DNA of 64,000 nucleotides from Actinomycetota bacterium. Its GTDB lineage: Bacteria; Actinomycetota; Acidimicrobiia; Acidimicrobiales; RAAP-2. The stretch is from the NCBI GenBank assembly GCA_029850535.1, contig JARCRU010000030.1:25658-89657 (forward strand). Reading direction: 5' to 3'. The position numbers were made by a program, and so were the translations under genes. Within the stretch, counting starts at the first letter, position 1. The number at the start of each line of letters is the position of its first letter. The notes below the pieces were generated by a model, which was not told the origin of the DNA, did not search any database, and was given only the letters and a program-made list of their open reading frames with translations. Shown one piece after another: positions 54,901-64,000 of this stretch.

Positions 54901-55989
54901 GTCGTTGAGGTCCGACGTCGCGAAGCGACCACCGTCGAGCTGCACCATGGGGCGAAGGTCCGGCGGGATGACCGGGACCGCCTCGAGGATCATCGCTCGC
55001 GGGTCATTGAGCCGGTGCCCGTGGGCGTCGCGGCGGTTGAAGGACTGCACGATGGCCAGACGCTTCAAGAACTTGGCGTGACGCTGCGCCGAGAGTGGCT
55101 TGCGGCCATCCTTGGCGTCGATCATCTCGCGCATCATGCGCTCTTCCTCGTCGAGGTCCATGCGGTCAATCAGTTGCAAGATCGCGTCGGCCCCCATGCC
55201 GCCTTCGAAGTACTCGCCGTAGCGGAACTCCATCTCGCGGTAGAGGACCTCGTCTTCGATGATCTGGCGCGAGTGCATCCCCTCGAAAGTGTCGAAGGAC
55301 TGCTTGGCCAATTCACGCTCCTCGGCGAAGCGACTTCGCACGGCGTCGAGTTCCTTCTCCGTACCGCGCTGCAGTGCGCGCAGTTCCGACTCCTTGGCCC
55401 CGTCAGTCTCGAGTTTCGCGGCGCGTGCCTCGATGTCCTTCAACTTGGTGTCGAGGGCCTTGGCCTCACGCTCGGCGATCTCGAGGAGCTCCTCGCTCAG
55501 CGCCTGGCGCAGGTCGGCCAGGTCCTCGTGACGACGTTCGACTTCCACGTGGGTGACCATGTGGGCGGCGAAGTAGATGACCTTCTCGAGCTGCTTGGCC
55601 TTGAGCTCCTCCTTGGGAGCGGTGCCCATCAAGAGATAGGCGAGCCAGGAACGGGTGCCACGCAGGTACCAGATGTGCACGACCGGCGCCGACAGGGCGA
55701 TGTGGCCCATGCGGTCACGACGAACCTTGTCCGACGTGACTTCGACGCCACAACGCTCACAGACGATGCCCTTGAATCGCACCCGCTTGTACTTGCCACA
55801 GGCGCACTCCCAGGCCTTCTGCGGTCCGAAGATCTTCTCGCAGAACAGGCCGTCCTTCTCGGGACGCAGGGTGCGGTAGTTAATGGTCTCGGGCTTCTTG
55901 ACCTCTCCCGAAGACCAACTACGGATGTTTTGGGCGGTGGCCAGACCAATGCTCAGTTCATCGAACTGGTTGACGTCGAGCGGACTCAT
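51964..55989 (-). CDS. rpoC: RNA polymerase beta' subunit
   Basis: ORF 1341 aa; [40 protein letters not shown]. Confidence 0.99.
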   Translation of the reverse strand: MSPLDVNQFDELSIGLATAQNIRSWSSGEVKKPETINYRTLRPEKDGLFCEKIFGPQKAWECACGKYKRVRFKGIVCERCGVEVTSDKVRRDRMGHIALSAPVVHIWYLRGTRSWLAYLLMGTAPKEELKAKQLEKVIYFAAHMVTHVEVERRHEDLADLRQALSEELLEIAEREAKALDTKLKDIEARAAKLETDGAKESELRALQRGTEKELDAVRSRFAEERELAKQSFDTFEGMHSRQIIEDEVLYREMEFRYGEYFEGGMGADAILQLIDRMDLDEEERMMREMIDAKDGRKPLSAQRHAKFLKRLAIVQSFNRRDAHGHRLNDPRAMILEAVPVIPPDLRPMVQLDGGRFATSDLNDLYRRVINRNNRLKRLLDLGAPDIIVNNEKRMLQEAVDALFDNGRRGRPVAGQSGRPLKSLSDMLKGKQGRFRQNLLGKRVDYSGRSVIVVGPQLKLHQCGLPKMMALELFKPFVMKRLIETQMAQNIKSAKRMVERRKAVVWDVLEEVIREHPVLLNRAPTLHRLGIQAFEPILVDGKAIQIHPLVCKAFNADFDGDQMAVHVPLSAEAQAEARILMLSTNNIFTPATGRPITEPAQDMVFGAYYLTLPANETIENPRVFRHVYEIENALADKVITLRTPVEIRPLEGSSLDARLDAAGIEVLGASRSLLTTPGRVFFNEALPFGFRFVNELIGKNATPIGSIVEDISASFGRQEVANALDAIKSLGFKYATMSGLTISIDDVVTTSEKAEILNKYEEQAAKVELNYRRGVIVDDERRQQEIEIWTNANKEVGDATDRAMNAQLENPIRMMVDSGARGNSSQIRQIAAMKGLVSNPRGEMIPRPIKSSFREGLSVLEYFISTHGTRKGLGDTALRTADSGYLTRRLVDVAQELIVKEFDCGTQRGMWIEHVAADTRGQRAHLETKLWGRVVAEDVVLSDGTTVAAGTMLMMDDVERLRDDAAVSRVRVRTTLTCDAVQGVCAACYGLSLATHQLVELGEAVGVIAAQSIGEPGTQLTMRTFHSGGVTESDITHGLPRVVELFEARTPKGAAKVAEFSGVVRVELIGRERKLTVVGNDGEVQEESISIARHLLVEDGQEVEVGTPLHDGPLDPKLMMKFRGTRETQQYLVEEVQNVYRDQGVSIHDKHIELIVRQMTRRVQIVDAGDSPWLPGAMIDVKLFNDTNNALEENSKESADGRAQLMGITKASLATDSWLSAASFQETTRVLTEAAIEGKRDHLVGLKENIIIGKLIPAGSGLDYYNKRELRLDMPDAELLPEWAQVSDDDLDLASLLGELSSDDTFSADLTAFQNIGANYDESAMPENDATNPEDGLGEQAL

Positions 55990-58900
55990 GACAACTTCCT
56001 TTCTGCGGCGCGGCGAGCGTCCTCCTCGTCAGATCCCCGCTCGGGACGACTGATGTCGATACCGAGTTCGCGGGTGACCGAGAAGAAGTCCTCTTCCGTG
56101 TCGGCGAGGTCCACGTGAGCACCGACCTTGTCGCGCACTTCCACGTTGAGACACAATGACTGCATTTCCTTGATGAGAACCTTGAACGATTCGGGGATAC
56201 CCGGCTCGGGGAGGTTCTGTCCCTTGACGATTGACTCGTAGGCGCGTTCGCGACCCTTCATGTCGTCGGACTTGACCGTCAACAACTCCTGGAGCGCGTA
56301 CGCCGCACCGTAGGCCTCGAGGGCCCAGACTTCCATCTCACCGAAGCGCTGTCCACCGAACTGCGCCTTACCACCGAGGGGCTGAGCGGTAATCATCGAG
56401 TACGGTCCCGTGGAACGAGCGTGGATCTTGTCGTCGACCATGTGGGCGAGCTTCAAGATGTAGGCGTAGCCCACGGAGATGGGGTTGTCGTACGCTTCAC
56501 CCGTGCGACCGTTGAACAAGACGACCTTGCCGTCGTGGTTCTCCGACAACAAACGCTTACCGTTGGCGCCATCGACATTGAGTCGCTCGAAGGTCTGCTG
56601 AATGGTGGGCTTGTCCTTGGCCCGCTCCGTCTCGTCCCAGTGAGCGCCATCGAATGACGGGGTGGCCACGTAGACCGCCGGCTCGGTACGGGGACGGGTC
56701 TTGCGATACGGACGGTTCTGGGGGTCGCTCTGGTCGTTGTGACCCGAGGTGCCGACGGCCGGATTGACCGCGACACCCGACCAACCGTGACGCGCGGCGT
56801 AACCCAGATGACTCTCGAGGACCTGACCGACGTTCATACGGCTCGGCACACCCAGGGGACTCAAGATGATGTCGACGGGGGTACCGTCGGCCATGAAGGG
56901 CATGTCCTCCTCGGGCAGGATCTTGGAGATGACGCCCTTGTTGCCGTGGCGTCCGGCGAGCTTGTCACCCTCGGAGATCTTGCGCTTCTGGGCCACGTAG
57001 ACCTTGACCAGCTGGTTCACACCCGGCTGCATCTCATGGTCCTCGTCGCGGCTGTACACCTTGACGTCGATGACCTTGCCCGATTCACCGTGGGGAACCT
57101 TCAACGAGGTGTCACGCACTTCTCGAGCCTTCTCGCCGAAGATGGCGCGCAGCAGGCGCTCCTCGGGCGACTGCTCGGTCTCACCCTTGGGCGTGACCTT
57201 GCCGACGAGGATGTCGCCGGGCTGGACTTCGGCGCCGATGCGCACGATGCCCATGTCGTCGAGGTCCGCCAGGATGTCGTCGGGCAGGTTGGGGATGTCA
57301 CGAGTGATCTCCTCGGCGCCCAACTTGGTGTCGCGCGCGTCGATCTCGTACTCCTTGACGTGGATCGACGTCAAGACGTCGTCACGCACCAGGCGTTCGT
57401 TCAAGATGATGGCGTCCTCGTAGTTGTAGCCCTCCCAGGGCATGTAGGCCACGAGCAGGTTCTTGCCCAGGGCCAACTCGCCGTTGGACGTGCTCGTGCC
57501 ATCGGCCAGCAGGTCGCCGGTCTTCAAGATCTCGCCACCCACGACGAGGGGCTTCTGGTTGATTGAGGTGTCCTGGTTGGAACGGCGGAACTTGTTGAGG
57601 TTGTACTGCTTCCTTCCCAACGCTTTGCCGTAGCGGTCGGTCACGCCCTTGTCGTATTCGACGACGATGCGGTCGCCCGACACCGACGTCACGACGCCCT
57701 CGCCCTCGGCGAGGAGTACGTCACCGGAGTCCAGCGCGGCGCGGGCCTCCATGCCGGTACCCACGAATGGGGCCTCGGGCATGATCAGCGGCACGGCCTG
57801 CTTCTGCATGTTGGCACCCATCAGGGCGCGCTGGGCGTCGTCGTGCTCGACGAAGGGGATCAACGATGTCGCCACCGAGATGACCTGCTTGGTCGACACG
57901 TCCATCAGCTCGACCTCGTCGGGCTTGACGAAGTCGATCTCTGAGGTGGTGGACGACGACTTGTTCGACGCACCGACGCGAAGGCCGGTGCCGATCGGAC
58001 CGCGCCGCACCAACACGCGTTCGGCCGTGAGCTGTCCCGCCTCGTCGACCTCGGTGTTGGCCTGGGCGATGACGTATCGCTCTTCCTCGTCCGCCGTGAA
58101 GTAACGGATCTCGCCCGTCACACGCCCGCCCGTCACGACGCGATAGGGCGTCTCGATGAAGCCGTACTCGTTGATACGCGCGTAATTCGCGAGGTAGCCA
58201 ATCAGACCCACGTTGGGACCCTCAGGGGTCTCGATGGGACACATCCGGCCGTAGTGCGAGGAGTGAACGTCACGCACTTCGAGTCCGGCGCGCTCACGCG
58301 AGAGCCCACCTGGCCCCAGAGCCGACAAGCGTCGCTTGTGGGTCAGACCCGAGAGCGGGTTGTTCTGGTCCATGAACTGGCTCAACTGTGAGGTCGCGAA
58401 GAACTCCTTGATCGCCGACATCACGGGACGGATGTTGATCAGCGTCTGGGGAGCGATCGCCTCAACGTCTTGGGTGTTCATGCGCTCGCGCACGACCCGC
58501 TCCATACGTGAGAGACCCGTTCGCAAGGCGTTCTGGATCAGTTCTCCCACGCTGCGGATGCGTCGGTTGGCGAAGTGGTCCTGGTCGTCGATGTGGTACA
58601 CCGTCTCCTTGGCGGTGCGGTCACGAGCCAAGTTGAGCAGGTAGGTCGCCGTGGCGAGCACTTCGGCCTTGGAGAGCACGTGCAGGGATTCGTTCGGCAA
58701 CTCGAGCAGATCACCGAAGAGTTCGACGTTCTTCAGCACTTCGGCCCCGAGCTTACGGTCGAGCTTGTAGCGGCCGACGCGGCTCAGGTCGTAACGCTTC
58801 TCGGAGAAGAATGCCCCCTCGAAGTACTGACGGGCGGCCTCGATGGTCTGCACCTCGCCCGGGCGGGCGCGACGATAGATCTCGAGCCACGCGGTCTCTT

Positions 58901-59669
58901 GGGACGCGCGCGCAAAGTTCTCGGGGCTGTCCTCCAGGTTGTACTTGTCCATGTGCTTGGCGATCTCGAGGTGCGCCTTCTTCCAGTCCGCGTGGAACTG
59001 ATCCTCGAGGAAGTCGAAGTGTGCGACGAACTTCTCGAAGAAGCCCTCGTCCATTGAGGTGTCGAGCGCGCGCAACAGGGTGAAGATCGAGATGCGGCGC
59101 TTGCGGGCGATTCGCGCACCGGCGTTGGCGGCCTTGTTCTTCTTCTCTTCGAGGTCGACTTGGAGCCACTCACCACGGCTGGGGTGGATGGTGCCTTCGA
59201 AGGCCACCTTCTCGTCCTTGCCGGGCTGGAACAAGACGCCGGGGGAACGTACCAACTGGCTCACCACGACACGCTCGGTGCCATTGATGATGAAGGTCCC
59301 CTGCTCGGTCATGATCGGGAAGTCGCCCATGAAGACGGTCTGTTCCTTGATCTCACCGGTCTCGGAGTTCAAGAAACGCGCACGCACGAAGATCGGCTGG
59401 GAATAGGTGGTGGCACGCTGGCGACACTCCTCAACCGTGAACTTCGGCGGACTCTTCAGGTCCGGGTCGTCGGGGTCGAACTCGAGTTCCAGCGACAGGC
59501 GACCGGTAAAGTCCGAGATCGGCGACAGGGCCTCGAAGGCCTCGCGCAATCCCTGCTTCATGAACAGGTCGAAACTGTCGCGTTGAATCTCAAGGAGATT
59601 GGGCAGGGGGTGAGCCTCACCCAGGGCCGAGAAGTTAAAGCGTTCGGGGCTAGTGGACCGAGACGTCAA
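55986..59669 (-). CDS. rpoB: RNA polymerase beta subunit
   Basis: ORF 1227 aa; [44 protein letters not shown]. Confidence 0.99.
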   Translation of the reverse strand: MTSRSTSPERFNFSALGEAHPLPNLLEIQRDSFDLFMKQGLREAFEALSPISDFTGRLSLELEFDPDDPDLKSPPKFTVEECRQRATTYSQPIFVRARFLNSETGEIKEQTVFMGDFPIMTEQGTFIINGTERVVVSQLVRSPGVLFQPGKDEKVAFEGTIHPSRGEWLQVDLEEKKNKAANAGARIARKRRISIFTLLRALDTSMDEGFFEKFVAHFDFLEDQFHADWKKAHLEIAKHMDKYNLEDSPENFARASQETAWLEIYRRARPGEVQTIEAARQYFEGAFFSEKRYDLSRVGRYKLDRKLGAEVLKNVELFGDLLELPNESLHVLSKAEVLATATYLLNLARDRTAKETVYHIDDQDHFANRRIRSVGELIQNALRTGLSRMERVVRERMNTQDVEAIAPQTLINIRPVMSAIKEFFATSQLSQFMDQNNPLSGLTHKRRLSALGPGGLSRERAGLEVRDVHSSHYGRMCPIETPEGPNVGLIGYLANYARINEYGFIETPYRVVTGGRVTGEIRYFTADEEERYVIAQANTEVDEAGQLTAERVLVRRGPIGTGLRVGASNKSSSTTSEIDFVKPDEVELMDVSTKQVISVATSLIPFVEHDDAQRALMGANMQKQAVPLIMPEAPFVGTGMEARAALDSGDVLLAEGEGVVTSVSGDRIVVEYDKGVTDRYGKALGRKQYNLNKFRRSNQDTSINQKPLVVGGEILKTGDLLADGTSTSNGELALGKNLLVAYMPWEGYNYEDAIILNERLVRDDVLTSIHVKEYEIDARDTKLGAEEITRDIPNLPDDILADLDDMGIVRIGAEVQPGDILVGKVTPKGETEQSPEERLLRAIFGEKAREVRDTSLKVPHGESGKVIDVKVYSRDEDHEMQPGVNQLVKVYVAQKRKISEGDKLAGRHGNKGVISKILPEEDMPFMADGTPVDIILSPLGVPSRMNVGQVLESHLGYAARHGWSGVAVNPAVGTSGHNDQSDPQNRPYRKTRPRTEPAVYVATPSFDGAHWDETERAKDKPTIQQTFERLNVDGANGKRLLSENHDGKVVLFNGRTGEAYDNPISVGYAYILKLAHMVDDKIHARSTGPYSMITAQPLGGKAQFGGQRFGEMEVWALEAYGAAYALQELLTVKSDDMKGRERAYESIVKGQNLPEPGIPESFKVLIKEMQSLCLNVEVRDKVGAHVDLADTEEDFFSVTRELGIDISRPERGSDEEDARRAAERKLS

Positions 59670-59808
59670 CGGTCTATCCTCCGTGTAAGTGGGTGGCTAC
59701 TGCATTGATTACGTGTCCCCCATGCGAAAACCTCGTCAGGGGATGACAAAATAGAGTTCAGGGACACGGTCTTTCGACACTACTACTCTATGGTGATCAA
59801 ACGCAAGT

Positions 59809-59831
59809 GGCGCCCGTGTAACACGGGCGCC
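59809..59831 (-). repeat. 23-nt near-perfect palindrome/hairpin in rplL-rpoB intergenic region
   Basis: GGCGCCCGTGT-A-ACACGGGCGCC. Confidence 0.7.
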
Positions 59832-59895
59832 GCCACGGAGGCTGCGCTCACCCTAGGCAAATTCTGGACCCCCGTCAAGCATCGGGGGCCACAGC

Positions 59896-59934
59896 GTGCG
59901 AAGCCCCGACCGACGAGTGGTCGGGGCTTCGCAC
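59896..59934 (-). terminator. 16-bp perfect hairpin after rplL, putative U-less terminator
   Basis: GTGCGAAGCCCCGACC-GACGAGT-GGTCGGGGCTTCGCAC between rplL stop and rpoB. Confidence 0.75.
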
Positions 59935-59946
59935 TAACTGCAGTAA

Positions 59947-60339
59947 TTACTTGAGTTCGACAGTGGCGCCGGCGGCCTCGAGGGCAGCCTTGGCCTTGTC
60001 GGCGTCCGCCTTGGAGACCTCCTCCAGAACGGGCTTGGGGGCACCGTCCACGAGGTCCTTCGCTTCCTTGAGGCCGAGGTTGGTCAGCGCGCGGACTTCC
60101 TTGATGACGGCAATCTTCTTGTCGCCACCGCTCGTCAAAATGACGTCGAAGTCGCTCTTCTCTTCGGCAGCCTCGGCGTCAGCGCCACCGCCAGCCGCCA
60201 CGGGGGCAGCAACGGCCACCGGGGCCGCCGCGGTCACGCCAAACTTCTCTTCGAACTCCTTGAGGAGCTCGCTGAGCTCGATCACCGACAGGTCAGCAAT
60301 GCCGTCGAGAATCTGCTCCTTGGTCAATGTTCCAGCCAT
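59947..60339 (-). CDS. rplL: 50S ribosomal protein L7/L12
   Basis: [49 protein letters not shown]. Confidence 0.99.
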   Translation of the reverse strand: MAGTLTKEQILDGIADLSVIELSELLKEFEEKFGVTAAAPVAVAAPVAAGGGADAEAAEEKSDFDVILTSGGDKKIAVIKEVRALTNLGLKEAKDLVDGAPKPVLEEVSKADADKAKAALEAAGATVELK

Positions 60340-60382
60340 GGTGATTCCTTTCTTTTCTTCGTTTCGTTACTGCGATGGTGGG

Positions 60383-61102
60383 TTATTCGGCCGGTTCGCT
60401 CGCGACACCCTCGGGTGCCTCGGAGTCCGCCTCGGCGTCGGCCACGGGGGCCTCGGCGTCGGCCTCGACCTCCGCGACGGGTGTCGCGGCGTCGTCGCTC
60501 GCTGCCGCAGCAGCTTCCTCGACCCCGGCCGGAGTCTCGGCGGCCGGCTCGGTGGTCTCGACCTCAGGGGCGGCCACGGGGCCTCCCTTGGAGTCGAGCA
60601 GGGCCGAGAGGCCGTAGGCGAAGTTTTGGGGAACGGCCTTTAAGAGGCCGGCCATGGTGCGCAAGGGTGCCGCCAGGGCGCCGGCGAATTGCGCCAGCAG
60701 TACGTCGCGGCTCGGCAGGTCGGCCAGCGCACTGATGTCCTTGGGGCTCAACGCCTTGCCGTCAAGCACGCCGCCCTTCAAAATCAGCTTGGGCGAGCTC
60801 TTGGCGAGGTCGCGCAAGGCCTTGGCGACTGCCGAAATGTCGCCGTCCACGAAGGCAATCGCGGTAGGGCCCTCGAGGAACTGGGTCATGGGCTCCACGC
60901 TGGTACCCGCCACGGCGCGACGCACCAAGGTGTTCTTGAACACCTTGTAATCGGCGCCCAGGGTGCGCAACTGGCGACGGATCTTGGAAATCTCCGCGAC
61001 CGTGAGCCCCCGATATTCGGTGACGACCGCCGTCGAGGTCGAGTCGACCTTGGCCTTGAGCTCGTCGACGGTAGCGACCTTCGCGGGGGGGACCTTGCTC
61101 AT
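60383..61102 (-). CDS. rplJ: 50S ribosomal protein L10 with ~70-aa acidic C-terminal extension
   Basis: VTEYRGLTVAEISKIRRQLRTLGADYKVFKNTLVRRA; tail PEVETTEPAAETPAGVEEAAAAASDDAATPVAEVEADAEAPVADAEADSEAPEG. Confidence 0.97.
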   Translation of the reverse strand: MSKVPPAKVATVDELKAKVDSTSTAVVTEYRGLTVAEISKIRRQLRTLGADYKVFKNTLVRRAVAGTSVEPMTQFLEGPTAIAFVDGDISAVAKALRDLAKSSPKLILKGGVLDGKALSPKDISALADLPSRDVLLAQFAGALAAPLRTMAGLLKAVPQNFAYGLSALLDSKGGPVAAPEVETTEPAAETPAGVEEAAAAASDDAATPVAEVEADAEAPVADAEADSEAPEGVASEPAE

Positions 61103-61275
61103 GTGAACTCCTTCACCGGATGCCGCCCGGTACGGGCCTCGGACATCGCAGCAAACGAGTCACCCTGCGGTGGGCTCGAATTCCTCGTCAGGCTGGCTGT
61201 TGAGCCACTTAAGCGGGTCACCCCGCACCGGATGTCTTCGGCGTTCTTCAAACTATGGCACTTTCGTGCGTCGGT
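61103..61275 (-). ncRNA. Ribosomal protein L10-type leader RNA (candidate)
   Basis: Long leader before rplJ containing GCCGAAGACATCCGGTGCGGGGTGACCCGC and GCGGCATCCGGTGAAGGAG; position and motifs fit the L10_leader family by recall. Confidence 0.6.
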
Positions 61276-61277
61276 AC

Positions 61278-61307
61278 ATCGTAGTGACGCAGGCGCACCC
61301 GCGTCAA
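61278..61307 (-). promoter_or_regulatory. Sigma-A-type promoter of rplJL
   Basis: - strand TTGACG-N18-TACGAT just downstream of rplA stop. Confidence 0.72.
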
Positions 61308-61314
61308 AACCGGC

Positions 61315-62031
61315 TCAGGCCGAGGTCAAGACCTCATCAAGATCACGGGTGTGCGTCGGGTCGATCTTCACGCCGACGCCCATCGTCGACGAAACGGTGA
61401 CTGACAATAGGTAACGACCCTTGGCGCTCGCGGGCTTCACGCGCACCAGTTCATCGATCACCGCGTGCACGTTCTTGGCCAGGTCCTCACGCGAGAAGCT
61501 CACCTTGCCCACGCGCAACTGCACGTTGCCGATCTTGTCAGTGCGGTACTCGACGCGTCCGCCCTTGAACTCGGCCACGGCCTTGGCGACGTCCATCGTG
61601 ACGGTGCCGGTCTTGGGGTTCGGCATCAGTCCGCGCGGTCCGAGCACGCGGCCCAGTCCACCGACTTGTCCCATGAGGTCCGGCGTCGCGATGGCGATGT
61701 CGAAGTCGAGGAATCCACCGGCCACCTTGGCCACCAGGTCCTCCGCACCCACGAAATCCGCTCCGGCGTCGCGCGCGGCCTGTGCGTTCTCACCCGAGGC
61801 GAACACCGCGATGCGATTGGTCTTACCAGTCCCCGAGGGCAGCGAGATGGTGCCACGAACGATCTGCTCGGCCTTGCGCGGGTCGACACCCAGTCGGACC
61901 GCGAGTTCGACAGTCTCGTCGAACTTGGCGGTGGCGAGGGCCTTGACCTTGTCGAGGGCCTCGTTGACCGTGATCAGTTCCTCGCGGTTGACCTGGGCCA
62001 GTGAATTCTTGTAGTTCTTACCGTGCTTCAT
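61315..62031 (-). CDS. rplA: 50S ribosomal protein L1
   Basis: ORF 238 aa; [50 protein letters not shown]. Confidence 0.99.
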   Translation of the reverse strand: MKHGKNYKNSLAQVNREELITVNEALDKVKALATAKFDETVELAVRLGVDPRKAEQIVRGTISLPSGTGKTNRIAVFASGENAQAARDAGADFVGAEDLVAKVAGGFLDFDIAIATPDLMGQVGGLGRVLGPRGLMPNPKTGTVTMDVAKAVAEFKGGRVEYRTDKIGNVQLRVGKVSFSREDLAKNVHAVIDELVRVKPASAKGRYLLSVTVSSTMGVGVKIDPTHTRDLDEVLTSA

Positions 62032-62040
62032 TGTTCTCTC

Positions 62041-62466
62041 CTAGCCCGCGACCGAGATGCCCATCGAGCGCGCCGTGCCGGCAATCTGCAGCTTGGCCTG
62101 CTCGAGGTCGTCGGTGTTGAGGTCCTTGATCTTGGTGTTGGCGATCTCTTCGATCTGCGCCATGCTCACGGTGGCCACGGTCTCGCGACCCGCCAGGTGC
62201 GCGCCCTTGTCGATGCCGGCGGCCTGACGCAGGAGAACGGGCGTCGGCGGGGTCTTCAACACGAAGGTGAAGGAGCGGTCGTCGTAGATTGAGATATCGA
62301 CCGGGATGACGGTGCCCTTCATCGCCTCGGTGGCGGCGTTGTACTGCTTGCAGAACTCCATGGTCTGGATGCCGTGGGGCCCGAGGGCGGTACCCACCGG
62401 CGGTGCGGGGGTAGCCCCGCCCGCCTGGAGCTGAATCTTGACGACGGCAATAATTTTCTTGGCCAT
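62041..62466 (-). CDS. rplK: 50S ribosomal protein L11
   Basis: [38 protein letters not shown]. Confidence 0.99.
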   Translation of the reverse strand: MAKKIIAVVKIQLQAGGATPAPPVGTALGPHGIQTMEFCKQYNAATEAMKGTVIPVDISIYDDRSFTFVLKTPPTPVLLRQAAGIDKGAHLAGRETVATVSMAQIEEIANTKIKDLNTDDLEQAKLQIAGTARSMGISVAG

Positions 62467-62482
62467 GGTGTCTCCTTAGGAC

Positions 62483-63154
62483 CTAGAGCTTCGTAATCTG
62501 CGTGAAATCGAGTTCGACGGGCGTCTCGCGACCAAAGATGTCCACCAAGACCTTGACCTTGAGTTGGTCCTCGTTGATCTCAGCCACGTGACCGGAGAAG
62601 GTCGCGAAGGGACCGCTCTTGATCTGGACGGTGTCATTGATCTCGAACTCGTGCGTGGGCAGGCGGCGCTTGGTGACCGGCACCTCGACACCCTCGACCT
62701 GGGGTCGAATGATGTTATCGACTTCGCGGCGCGTCAGCGCCGTGGGGCGGGTCTTCTCGGCACCGACGAAACCGGTGACGCCCGGCGTCGAACCAATGAC
62801 GTAGAAGATCTCGGGGTCCGGTTCGCAACGGATCAGCAAGTAACTGGGGAACATTCGCTTGGCGACGGTGACCTTCTTGCCCGACTTGAACTCGGTGACG
62901 TCCTCTTCGGGTAAGTAGATCTCGTAGATCTGATCGGTCAACTCGCGGCTCTTGATGATGTTGTTGAGAGCGCCGATGACCTTCTTCTCGTGACCCGCGA
63001 AGGTGTGCACGATGTACCAGCGACCAGGTCGATCGAAGGCGCTCTCGGCGATGGGCTCCTCTTCGAGCTCCTCGTCGATGATGGTGATGTCGAGAATCTC
63101 GTTCTCGACGAGTTCGTTCTCGTCGTGCTCGGTGGGGGTCTGCGTGTCGTTCAT
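62483..63154 (-). CDS. nusG: Transcription termination/antitermination protein NusG
   Basis: RWYIVHTFAGHEKKVIGALNNIIKSREL; GPFATFSGHVAEINEDQLKVKVLVDIFGRETPVELDF. Confidence 0.98.
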   Translation of the reverse strand: MNDTQTPTEHDENELVENEILDITIIDEELEEEPIAESAFDRPGRWYIVHTFAGHEKKVIGALNNIIKSRELTDQIYEIYLPEEDVTEFKSGKKVTVAKRMFPSYLLIRCEPDPEIFYVIGSTPGVTGFVGAEKTRPTALTRREVDNIIRPQVEGVEVPVTKRRLPTHEFEINDTVQIKSGPFATFSGHVAEINEDQLKVKVLVDIFGRETPVELDFTQITKL

Positions 63155-63163
63155 GATCTCGCC

Positions 63164-63427
63164 TTACTTCTGGAAGAGGAACGTGACGAACCTCGAGAAT
63201 CCCGCGCCCAGGCCGAAGATCAGAAGGGTCATGAAGACGAGGACAAAGGCCACGATGGAGGTGTAATTGATGGTCTCGGGTCGCGTGGGCCAGGCGACTT
63301 GGCGTAGTTCCTCGCGGACCTGGGTGAAGAACTCACTCGGCGTCGCTCGTTGTGCACGTCGACGATCAGAGGCGTTGGCACCCACCTGACCCTGTCGCTG
63401 CATAATTCGCTTCTGTTCGCGGTTCAT
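63164..63427 (-). CDS. secE: Preprotein translocase SecE
   Basis: ORF 87 aa; SEFFTQVREELRQVAWPTRPETINYTSIVAFVLVFMTLLIFGLGAGFS. Confidence 0.95.
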   Translation of the reverse strand: MNREQKRIMQRQGQVGANASDRRRAQRATPSEFFTQVREELRQVAWPTRPETINYTSIVAFVLVFMTLLIFGLGAGFSRFVTFLFQK

Positions 63428-63473
63428 CTCATGTCTTTCGTTACTTCGTCGGAACTACGTGAAAATCTTGGAG

Positions 63474-63546
63474 CAGGGCAGGAGGGACTCGAACCCCCAA
63501 CCCCCGGTTTTGGAGACCGGTGCTCTACCAATTGAGCCACTGCCCT
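63474..63546 (-). tRNA. tRNA-Trp (CCA)
   Basis: Cloverleaf AGGGCAG...CTCCAAA anticodon loop...GGTTCGAGTCC...CTGCCCT. Confidence 0.96.
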
Positions 63547-63621
63547 CTGCGTGCGTCACCGAGAAAACCAGTGAGTGCCCGTAGGGAAGGAACAGCCTAC
63601 CATCCCGCGCGGGGATGCCCC

Positions 63622-63786
63622 TTAGCGAGTCTCCTTGTGCGTGGTGTGCTTGCGCTCCCACTGGCAATACTTCTTCATTTCGATACGCTCACGATCGTTG
63701 ATCTTGTTCTTCATCGTGATGTAGTTACGACGCTTGCACTCCTCACAGGCCAGGGTGACCTGTACGCGCTTCTCGTTCTTAGCCAT
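63622..63786 (-). CDS. rpmG: 50S ribosomal protein L33
   Basis: [54 protein letters not shown]. Confidence 0.97.
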   Translation of the reverse strand: MAKNEKRVQVTLACEECKRRNYITMKNKINDRERIEMKKYCQWERKHTTHKETR

Positions 63787-63808
63787 TTCGCTCTCTCCTC
63801 TTGGGCAC

Positions 63809-63844
63809 TGCGGTTTTGCGGTACTGCGGTACTGCGGTACTGCG
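63809..63844. repeat. 8-bp short tandem repeat
   Basis: TGCGGTTT then (TGCGGTAC)x3 then TGCG, between tRNA-Met and rpmG. Confidence 0.9.
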
Positions 63845-63849
63845 CCTGG

Positions 63850-63923
63850 TAGCGGCGGCGGGAGTCGAACCCGCGACACCACGATTATGAGCCGTGTGCT
63901 CTAACCACCTGAGCTACGCCGCC
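63850..63923 (-). tRNA. tRNA-Met (CAT), elongator-like
   Basis: Cloverleaf GGCGGCG...CTCATAA anticodon loop...GGTTCGACTCCCGC CGCCGCT A. Confidence 0.94.
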
Positions 63924-63928
63924 TGGCG

Positions 63929-64000
<72 letters not shown>

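Noticed and set aside
52540-56118. 1192-aa + strand ORF antisense to rpoC/rpoB
   Set aside because: Mirror ORF caused by GC-rich codon usage that avoids TTA/CTA/TCA on the coding strand; composition is His/Asp/Arg/Leu-rich with no domain; real RpoC lies opposite.
58285-58365. Possible rifampicin-resistance change in RpoB
   Set aside because: [30 protein letters not shown] matches the usual susceptible sequence; nothing unusual.

Overview
GC-rich actinobacterial chromosomal window; gene content suggests a deep-branching, Acidimicrobiia-like lineage (inference). Most genes are on the - strand. It contains the canonical translation/transcription super-cluster: tRNA-Thr/tRNA-Met/rpmG/tRNA-Trp/secE/nusG/rplKAJL/rpoBC/rpsLG/fusA/tuf/rpsJ, the S10/spc/alpha operons, and truA/rplM/rpsI/glmM/glmS. 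Beyond that lie acpS, alr, a uracil-DNA glycosylase, tsaE-tsaB-rimI-tsaD, pdxH-like, groES-groEL, guaB3-guaA, pcrA, sucCD and purN-purH. + strand exceptions are a UbiA-DprE1-DprE2 decaprenylphosphoryl-arabinose cassette, an MMPL transporter, and a PPOX / GAF histidine kinase / LuxR response regulator module. That last module, with a nearby orphan small gene and noncoding DNA, separates infA from map, which are usually close neighbours. It is the most system-like accessory island here: the kinase resembles the DevS/DosS haem sensor and the regulator resembles DevR/DosR. Other notable points are two tandem CIRCE-like operators at groES, a probable CTG start for infA, a 25-bp palindrome in the infA/PPOX divergent promoter region, a nested inverted-repeat leader before an orphan gene, acidic tails on S17/S3/L22/L10, an L33 missing one zinc-ribbon Cys, and several very long hairpins without U-tracts at operon ends. 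No CRISPR array, transposon, prophage or rRNA was seen. All calls come from reading the sequence and recalled family knowledge; no database search was run.
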